Assembly: GCA_027604005.1 (NCBI GenBank)
Contig: JADGJT010000034.1
Span: 77,929 to 95,365, forward strand
Source of the DNA: Dinochytrium kinnereticum
Lineage: Eukaryota > Chytridiomycota > Chytridiomycetes > Chytridiales > Chytridiaceae
Direction: 5' to 3'
DNA: 17,437 nucleotides
The position numbers were made by a program, and so were the translations under genes. Under the pieces are notes generated by a model. It saw nothing but the letters and a program-made list of their open reading frames with translations, was not told the origin of the DNA and searched no databases. Below, in pieces: positions 10,201-17,437 of this stretch. How positions within the stretch are numbered: position 1 is the first letter of the stretch; every line of letters begins with the position of its first letter.

Positions 10201-13200
10201 AAGAATTGCCACACATTAAAAAAAAACGAGGGCTTTTCACTAACGACACAACTTAATTTTCAGGAAATGAGATAGATCGATTCACTGCGGTATATGGTCA
10301 CTGGCATAAGATGTGTTTCTAACTATAAAAGTTCTTTTGCTTTCAAGGCGTCATGAGATCACTTTACACAGTGTTTATTAGAGAGATTCTCCCAAGTTAC
10401 GTAGAAACCGGGCCTACCCATCTACAACGTCCAAAAACTCAACGTTCTGCGTCAACCGCTAGTACCGGAATAGCCGAAACTATCCTGTCGTCTCAATGGA
10501 CAGGAGCTGGGAAAAGGAAGAAGGTGCACGCTCGTGATTCCATCTCAGTGGACTTCGACTATGGTGACTACGTAGACATCTACAAGTTTCTATCTTACTT
10601 TGGTGAGAATACTGATCTTGCGCCGTTATTGCATGATGTAATGCCATGGATAAAGATTGAGGAGAATACGGTCACATCGAACCTTGCCGGACAGGCTCGC
10701 ACAACTATTCTTCATGAGATGCTAGTCAAGATAATCTCACTAATGGCTGAGAAGTTTAATATTGCGATAGCTTTCGACAATGCCCAGGCAAGTTTATTTG
10801 GTCGAGTATAGTGCCTGACATTACATCTAGTTTATCGACAATACCTCCATGGATATAGCCCTGGCTCTGATAAAGATCTGCCCAAAACTTATGGTAATCT
10901 TCGCCACAAGGCCTTTAAGCCAGTATAAATCAAAGGGTCTCGAAACAGTTATTAGAACTCATGAACCTTTGATCTTGAAGCTCGGCGGGCTTACTTTGAA
11001 GGAGACCGAGGACTTTCTGGTATGTAGTTTTGGCGGGCTTACCTACTTACGGTGCATAGATATGGAAGTTTCGCGATTGGGGTGTTGTCTGCATCTCAAC
11101 GATTCTGACAGAGGCGATCCAGACAAGGTCTTCAGGCAGTCCCTTGTTCATTGAGCAGCTTGCAGATAGTATATACTTTCGTTCTCCGCCTGTAGTGAGA
11201 TGCAGTTCGGAAGGGGTATTAGAGCCGGTCTCAAAATCTGTAAATCTGGATCAGATTCTTGTGCGAAATGTTGAGACAGCTGTCCTAGTCAGCTTCGATC
11301 GGCTCAATCCTGCATTTCAGGAGCTTCTTCGAGTTGCATCTGTTTTTGGTCAGGTGATTGAAAAGTCTTAAGTTACTAGCAGTATTAAACTTCTCAAAAA
11401 AGAACTTCAATTTGCGGCACATTGTTTCCGTAATGGAGACCGATATGTCCGTTGAGGAGGTAGCAGAAAGTATAAAGGAGTTTGACTCGTTCCAGTTCCT
11501 TAAGACGGGCTCGGAGGACGCCGGCAATCAGTCTGAAAAGACATATGACTACTTTTTTCGGCACATCAACTTCAATAAGTGAGTTATCAGCAGTAATGAA
11601 GTACATACTAATGGCACTTTGACATTAGTGCAATTTATGACTCACTGCCGTTTGCTCAACGTCAAGAGGTTCATTTCAAGATTGCGGCCTACTTTGAATC
11701 TATCCTGACTGACGATAACCGTGCGAGCATACTTCCAAACCTAAGTTTTCACTACATGCGGACTTCGATTCGGGATAAGAATTACTTCTTCATGGAGCAG
11801 CTGGCGGTATATTACCTTCAGCATAAGTTGTTTACTGGTTCGTTCTTTTGAGATAAAATTCGCAATTCCTTTTACTCAAAATCTTCTCTGCCCGTCTATA
11901 CTTTAAAACATACATTTAGAGGCTTCGGTTTCGCTCGAGCGCCTTCTAAAGTTTTACGAAAGCGACTCGCAAGCGGCCCAGGACCCAACTTTAACAGCAG
12001 TACGACAAGCGTCTTGGCTCTCACTCTTAGGGTATAGCCTTCTCAGCCTTGAAAAGCGAAGCCATGAGGCTAGGATGGTATCTTTGCGAGCACTGTCACT
12101 GGTTGGCGTTCATTGGCCCAAAAAAAAAGATCAATACAAGCGGGAGCTGAAGAAAAACTACCACCGTCTCATGATCAACAGACTGAGAACAATTGGGGGG
12201 CTTATCAGACTTGGAAAGAAGTACAGGCGGGACGATAAGACTCGACTCGAAGTTATTTTTCGCTCTCTGGCAGTACTGCGTTCCATCGCTTCGCTTAATC
12301 CAGCCGACGCGATTGAGGATATACCCCTTATGACACTTCTGTATCTAAACTTTGCCTTCGAAAACTCAAGAGAGTATCTACTAGAGTTGGTTAAAGCCTG
12401 CATAAGATCCTCCCAGCTATTTTGGTTCGCTGGACGTAGACGGGCAAGCATGAACTTTCTCAATTATGCGGTGAGCCTACTTCCTCAAGTTGAGTCATCT
12501 ATCAATCTGGACCTCATGCCCGTAGCCCATGTCCTGTGCTATCGTGGGCAATTCGATCTTGCTAAAGATTTTTTAAAGAGATGCTCGAAGTACGCCGAGA
12601 TCTCTGGAGATAGACCCATATTTACGAGTGAGTGTGGTTTTTGTTAATATCTGCTCCTTTTTCTAATTCAAGGAATAGTGGCCGAGTTTACATACATCCA
12701 AATCGAGGTTCTCCAAGGCTTTATGCGTGAGGCCGTCGAGCTCGGTCTGCGAATAATCCAAGTCTGTGACGTGGCGAATGATATTAGGAGCAAAGGTGCA
12801 GCCAGTGCCATGCTCCTGTTCATAATGGGTTTAATGGGCTCTAAGGAGTCGACGAATGATCTGGTGAAAAACATTCTGGAATTCCAGACTGCGGCGGATC
12901 CACTTGCCGTAAAGGTGACATCAGGATTATTATCACTTTCAGATTTAAGACAAGGAAGAACGCGGCAAGCCTTAGATCGATTTTCAGGGGCAGCAAAGGT
13001 GTGCGAGATCATCCCCATTAATCACCTCGCCGCAGTTATGGTATGTTTTGTCCACACAAGAGTTAAGCTCATCTGAAAAAAGGCAATGACGTGCACATGC
13101 CTTTTTCCCTTTTTTATATTATCTGAAGAAAATGAGATGCAAGACCAAGAGATCATCTCTCTCTTAAAGGACGCAACAATTAGCGCTACTTCAGCTATGA

Positions 13201-13523
13201 TGAGATTTGCCTGCCACTTTGAAATTGCGGAAATCACCCTCCCTATTATGGTGTGCGCATCAAGCATCTTGAAAGGCGTCAGTTGGGAGCTATCATTATC
13301 GGCTTTGGAGCGATCTCGAAGGCGAGTACAAAAAAAGATAGCTTCTTTACGATTGATTGATGGCTGCTATCTGGCAATTCTGGCACGTTTTTCCTGTCCC
13401 GCTAAAAAGGATTTGTATCTACCGGCGGCCAAAGAGGTAATTTTAAAGATAGGATGCAACGGTCTGATAGGATGGGTTGAAGGGCAAAGCTACATATCGG
13501 CGTCAACAACTGAAGCTGCATAG
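7274..13523 (+). CDS. sAC/ADCY10-like class III adenylyl cyclase with P-loop NTPase, 17 exons, one frameshift
   Basis: Exons: 7274-7444, 7548-7610, 7671-7810, 7889-8301, 8345-9361, 9406-9746, 9804-9938, 9995-10125, 10183-10193, 10264-10296, 10348-10787, 10831-11019, 11060-11578, 11629-11837, 11920-12627, 12673-13040 and 13083-13523. Phases agree throughout except for one extra base near 11361; without it the product is 1775 aa (human ADCY10 is about 1610). The first ATG directly follows an in-frame TAG. C1 spans about 40-270, with metal Asp46 (MIDISGF) and Asp96, and Lys92 (VIKFLGDALL) at the adenine-selecting position. C2 spans about 560-735, lacks metal Asp residues, and carries Asn676 and Arg680 (GDVVNISARLM) for the transition state. 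Together they predict one active C1/C2 site making cAMP from ATP. An NTPase follows, with Walker A APTGMGKST (about 781-789) and Walker B-like AIAFDNAQ ending at 965, then a helical, possibly TPR-like C-terminus. No membrane segment is visible, so it is probably cytosolic. Confidence 0.88.
10183..10193 (+). other. 11-nt microexon of the cyclase gene
   Basis: The bases CACTGGTCAGG are flanked by an upstream TCTCTAG acceptor and a GTAAGA donor. They are needed to link the exon ending at 10125 (phase 2) to the 33-nt exon 10264-10296 (phase 1). The join encodes C-T-G-Q-G just after the P-loop helix. The in-frame alternative runs into TAG at 10127. Confidence 0.7.
10788..10830 (+). other. GC-AG intron in the cyclase gene
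   Basis: The boundary is CAG|GCAAGT ... CATCTAG|TTT, with a CTGAC branch site inside. This 43-nt intron rejoins the Walker B-like segment AFDNAQ to FIDNTS, as expected in STAND-type NTPases, where an Asp-Ala-Gln-hydrophobic-Asp run is usual. The only GT donor keeping the frame would leave a 25-nt intron. Confidence 0.75.
11361..11364 (+). other. Single-base frameshift in the cyclase coding frame
   Basis: The frame reads through ...RVASVFGQVIEKS to a stop (TAA at 11369) and the protein continues in the next frame as SLKLLAVLNFSKKNF. Removing one A from the AAAA run at 11361-11364 restores a continuous frame that fits the family. The coding total is then an exact multiple of three over all exons. 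A splice alternative would need an intron of 19-40 nt with poor sites. Confidence 0.7.
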
Positions 13524-13708
13524 AAATGTCATATATGCACTGTACTTTTTGTAGATGAAAAATAATAACTTGTTTTGACGTTAGCTATTTAACCTACGTA
13601 TCACAGAGTTGTTTTCACCAATGATTACAACATCTCCAATTCGTTTCCACTCTCCTCCCTCCCTCTGGTCCATACACCATCTGGTTTTGTCAATTGTTTC
13701 AAATCGAA

Positions 13709-13714
13709 AATAAA
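13709..13714 (+). terminator. Candidate poly(A) signal of the cyclase gene
   Basis: AATAAA lies 186 bp past the cyclase stop, in the 277-bp convergent spacer 13524-13800. A weaker AATAAT lies at about 13561. No clear AATAAA was found for the opposing minus-strand gene. Nothing else is visible in this spacer. Confidence 0.3.
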
Positions 13715-13800
13715 TAGTACATCCGGTGTATGATAACTTAAAAGCTTTGTTGTGATAAATTACAAAAGCAAAAAGCCTGAATATTTGCTGCATAAAGCCA

Positions 13801-16800
13801 CTATGCACTTCCGTCCAAGCCTTCGGTCGCCGTAAAAGACGAGTCCAAGTCCAGTCCCAAACTGGTAAGAATATCCTGTCCAGCTGGTCCTAGCATTGGA
13901 TCCATAGCATCGTAACCCTGCTTAAGATCCTCAGCAGCAGTAGCAAGTAGCACAGGGTCCGGAGACGAGTTGTAGGATATTATGCCGTCAAGCTCCAGAT
14001 GCGAGGACTCCGTGCCATAAGTTTTAATCCCCCCTAACTCCACACCAGATATAGAATCTCGGTTAAAGACGTAGGCATTGCTTTCCCGGAACCCCGAGTC
14101 TAAAAATCCAATCCTAGGCCATCTTGAATCAGACTGCAAACGAGATGACGGAAGAGAAGAATTTCCAAAACCATTGCCGCCAGAGATGTTACGGTTGATC
14201 ATCTCCCAAGTCTGCAACTCCGACCCGAGTGCTGGCAGAATGCCACCGCTGACAAAAGAGGCCCAGCCTGACAGCTCCTGGGGGTGAGTAAAGCTCGAAG
14301 ATCTGAAGTTAATGTCCGATTGGGAAGACCCCTGAACACGAGCGTTCTCGACCTCAACACGCCTGAGTTCGCCCTGCAGCCTCTCCTTAAAGCGAGCCTC
14401 ATCCTCCACAGTCCTCCTCATGTGAGAATTCCGATCAAGAGCGCCTTCGTAAGCAGCGCGTGCAATGACTACATCTTTTTCAATAGCATTTAGTTCGGCC
14501 TCCATCTTGCGTCGAAGGTTCTCATTCGAAGACTTATGGCCCTTCTGCTTCTTTGGCGGTCTAACAGGCTGGATCGCCTGAATCTCTGCCTTGACCGCCT
14601 TCATCTCCGATCTTATCTTTTCAACCTCATCCTTCGCAATTCGGTATGCGGCCTCCACATCCTTCAGGTCCGCCTCCGCAGAGGCGATCACCTTGGCATT
14701 AGCGGCAGTAGCTCTCATTCCTTCTTTTTCAACTCTCTTCAGCCCCTCCTTTAAAGTGGCCAGGTCTTTGCTAACTTCTTCGCTCTCCTGAGCTAATCTT
14801 CTCTCGGCATCCAGAACCTCCGTTGCCTCCTCCTTTAATTTCCCAATTGCCAATTCAGTCTGCTTCAGCTGCTCATACAGAAACTGCATTCGCTGTTTCG
14901 ATTTGACCTCTAAGGCGGTATCCTTCACAATAGTCCTACGCACACCATCAATTTCCGATCGGAGAGAAGCAAGGGTTTTTGAAAATTCCCGCCTCATCTT
15001 CTTTAAATTCGACTGTAACTCCCTTTTGTTTTGTTGTTCGTGGTCTAGAATGCCTATCAACTCCGCTTTTTTCCTAAGTTTCGCGTCCACCAGAGATATC
15101 GGCTCCGTCGGCTCACGTAGATGTCTATCTCGCTTCATCGGCGAGGCCTTCCGCACTGGGCTAAGCGATGCTACAAAATCATTAACCTACTGATAAAGCA
15201 CTCTAGCCACTGCGACTCACCACAGTCTTTTGTGGAGCAAATCCGTAAAGGTATGCTGGCATATCCCTTGATCCACATGATGATTTCGCAAAGGACTCCA
15301 AGCTTCAATCCAGTCAATACAAAGCTTGATTCTAGTAGAGATAAGCACGTTCGCTCTTTCTGCCATTCTTCCCCGTTGACTGTGATCCGGATATCGCTCG
15401 GCGTGATAACAATCGGATCAGATAGGGGAGGGACTGGAGGGTAGACAAGGTTCGAAGCGGTCGAGCTTTCTGAATAAGCTATAGGCTCGTCAGCTGCAAA
15501 CAAAAAAGAAGCCGTCGTTATATTAGCACTATAAAAGATGAAAAACTAAGAGAGGAATAAATCACTCACTTTTGACTAAATGATGGGCAAGCATGGGTGG
15601 GGGAGGCCGAATTGAAGAGGTTGGCTTCTTTTCTGAAGACTCCGGAGGAACAGGCTCGCACTTCGTCAACCCTCCAAGAGTGACAAGAAGTGAGCGTGGA
15701 AGGCTCCACGTGAGCGCAACAGCATCCCGCGATATCCGAAGAACACAGAGCTCAAACCGATTCATCGCATCGTAGTGATTTGAGAAATAATAAAACTGCG
15801 GAGTGCTCGCATGTGATAAATCATCTGAGCTTCCTGTGCGTTTCGCAAAAGAAGACGAGGGGGTATTCGTGCTCACAGATTCTCCAAGTGCGGGCTCAGC
15901 TGAAAGAGACTTTTCTTGTTTACTGTAAAAGCCATCTTTCCAAGAAAGTTGGTTGAAGACGCTATCTGACATTTCTTTGGAAAAGAGGGAAGAGGTCATA
16001 AGGTAGCTGGGGTAGAGACGAAGTTCTCCGTTAATCGCATCGGTGCAAGATAGCCGCTCGTTTCGGTACTCTGTAAGTATAGTAAATATTTCCGAAAGCA
16101 GGAGATAGAGTCCGTATGAGACGCAGTGAACCGCTGGCATCGACTCCATGTCAGACACAGGTGGCTCCTTTGCCATCACGTCTACCACCAGAAGAGAAGC
16201 CCAAAGGCCCCAAGAGATTGGATCTAAACCCCGTATGCAACCAATAACATGGCCATAGACGATCATGTTGGCAATGGTTGGCAGAAGCTTGGGATGAGCA
16301 AGAGTCCGTAGTAAATAGTAGAATATTGAATCGGAGGCGGCGTAAAAGATAACGAGACAAATAGCAGCCTTGAAGGAGGTCTGTATACAGCGGTGAAAAG
16401 GGGAGAATGACAGAACGCAGAATCCCAGCCATTCGATTCGAGTCGGAGATGAGAGTGACGCATCCAATAACAAGATCATAATCCAGAGTCCGAAGAGGTC
16501 AAAAAGCTTATTCTTGGAGAAAAAGCCTTCGATGGCTCTGTCAAAGTCATCAGCCCACTCCTTCAAGATGGATGCAAGGTCCTCGGGTGTTGCATCAGGA
16601 GAAACGACCTCTGGATCCTCCAGTTTTTTATTCTCCGCTGATTCCACTGACGTTACAGGGTGAATGGCAATCGACTTCTGCTGTTCTGAAACGTTCTCTG
16701 ACGGCGCAGAGCGAATATGTGCTCGTTCGATAGTTGTTCGAGTAGGACTAGCCGAAGCTCGGCTGGAAACCGATTCCGTCCGTTCCTCATTCAATCCCTG

Positions 16801-17121
16801 CTCCGCTCCATGGTCCTCTGCCTTTTCCAAAACGGAGCCGGTAGTGGCCGACGAAACGGATGAAAAAGAAAAGCGGCGGCAAGATTCATCCTGGTCCATC
16901 TCACTTCCGTCCAAAGCCTCCGATTCAAAAGTCGCTGACCCTGACATCTCCAGAGCCTCGCTTTGCACCCGTCCACCATTTTTCTTGGATATCAGGACGG
17001 CCTTCTTCGCCCTGGATGGTAGGGCTTCAGTGGCGCATTCGTGGTTGCCTTGCTCTTTGCTAGCCAGCGCAATCTGCTTCAGCTTTGAAAGTGAGATCCT
17101 CTCGGTCGCCCTGTGCCTCAT
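13801..17121 (-). CDS. acrB-like: AcrB-like ubiquitination-network protein: TM segments, FNIII-like domain, coiled coil
   Basis: The exons in reading order are 17121-15570, 15493-15221 and 15170-13801, giving 1064 residues with consistent phases and GTGAGT donors at both introns. An in-frame TGA four codons upstream supports the ATG at 17121. Residues 1-190 are charged, Ser-rich and probably disordered. About 205-350 hold four to five hydrophobic segments (e.g. GLWIMILLLDASLS, AAICLVIFYAASDSIFYYL, SYGLYLLLSEIFTIL). Exon 2 (about 555-605) has a small beta-rich unit (DIRITVNGEEW, then a turn near VLTGLKLG) like the FNIII-type module of fungal AcrB. Residues about 620-890 are a long coiled coil rich in Lys, Glu and Ala, followed by a low-complexity tail. 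Length and domain order match Aspergillus AcrB, a membrane coiled-coil protein genetically linked to the CreB/CreD deubiquitination network. The assignment rests on this architecture, not on alignment. Confidence 0.72.
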
Positions 17122-17437
17122 TCCCTTGTCTCTTCAGCAGTGTGCCGTCTGGTTCCTGCCCCCACTCCAACCAAGCAGGCAAAGAGTTTGAGCGTATAGT
17201 CTTGAATCCTCTCAGGCTCCTCGTCCGATGCCTGCCGTTTCAGAGCTTGGAAGCTGGTCACCAAGGTGGTGTGATTGATGTCGACACCCACTCTTGACAG
17301 GCAAATCTTTCAACTTTTTCTTCTCCAACCCCGCGGACTGCGCAAAAATAAGAATTATAGACGACGACGGACATAAGAAAACACTCTTAAGCCCATGCAC
17401 CGGCGCGGGGAGGGGGGGGGGGGGCGGGGCGGCGGTG
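17122..17437 (-). promoter_or_regulatory. Upstream region of the AcrB-like gene
   Basis: This 316-bp stretch precedes the minus-strand start codon. A TATAATT-like sequence (minus strand, plus-strand 17354-17359) lies about 230 bp upstream of the ATG. No gene is supported; small frames on both strands lack motifs. Confidence 0.3.
17406..17437 (+). repeat. G-rich tract with a 13-G run
   Basis: Bases 17412-17424 are an uninterrupted run of 13 G, flanked by GGGG and GCGGGGCGGCGG. The tract could form a G-quadruplex, or may be a low-quality end of an assembled sequence, since it touches the window edge. Confidence 0.75.

Noticed and set aside
11338..11390. A short intron explaining the cyclase frame change
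   Set aside because: Candidates (19, 31 or 40 nt) are at or below the shortest introns here (40-45 nt), use weak donors and delete residues fitting the family pattern. A single-base change is simpler, but a tiny intron is not excluded.
16664..17191. 175-codon plus-strand frame opposite the AcrB-like N-terminus
   Set aside because: Antisense shadow of the Ser-rich exon; the minus-strand frame has a supported start, splice phases and domain architecture.
1..17437. tRNA, rRNA, CRISPR arrays, transposase or viral genes
   Set aside because: I looked for tRNA A/B-box patterns, repeated spacer structure and catalytic motifs of mobile elements and saw none. A covariance-model scan would be more sensitive.

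Overview
The window reads as nuclear DNA of a fungus, most likely a zoosporic, early-diverging one (chytrid-like). Four protein genes can be assembled across short spliceosomal introns (about 40-100 nt, GT-AG with one GC-AG). Their products are typical of fungi: a secreted GPI-anchored BIM1/X325-type protein and an AcrB-type ubiquitination-network protein. The fourth type, a soluble-adenylyl-cyclase-like (sAC/ADCY10-type) class III cyclase, is to my knowledge characteristic of flagellated fungi and not of Dikarya. The organism assignment is an inference; no rRNA or tRNA gene is present to fix it.

Layout. (1) 1-661: two identical head-to-tail 289-bp repeat units and a shortened, diverged third copy that ends just before a TATA-like box. 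(2) 937-2424 (+): a six-exon gene for a 361-aa protein of unknown function, with a faint RhoGAP-like C-terminal half. (3) 2798-3793 (-): a three-exon BIM1-like protein with signal peptide, Ser/Thr-rich stalk and GPI tail. It converges on gene 2, with AATAAA-type signals between them. (4) About 3.8-6.5 kb: no confident gene. The part from about 3.9 to 5.5 kb holds GC-richer broken reading frames that may be a decayed gene; about 5.56-6.47 kb shows nothing convincing; a foldback inverted repeat sits at 6474-6551. (5) 6669-7227 (+): a possible small two-exon gene. (6) 7274-13523 (+): a 17-exon sAC-like cyclase of about 1775 aa, with tandem cyclase domains C1 and C2, a P-loop (AAA/STAND-like) NTPase and a long helical C-terminus. 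One uncompensated single-base frameshift lies at about 11361. (7) 13801-17121 (-): a three-exon, 1064-aa AcrB-like membrane and coiled-coil protein, convergent with the cyclase. (8) 17122-17437: its upstream region, ending in a 13-G run.

The genes do not form an obvious pathway; this is ordinary eukaryotic gene order with single-gene transcription units. The most informative locus is the cyclase. It keeps both metal aspartates and the adenine-selecting lysine in C1, and the catalytic Asn/Arg pair in C2. It also has an 85-residue insertion inside C1, an 11-nt microexon next to the P-loop region, a GC-AG intron and a frameshift that needs checking.
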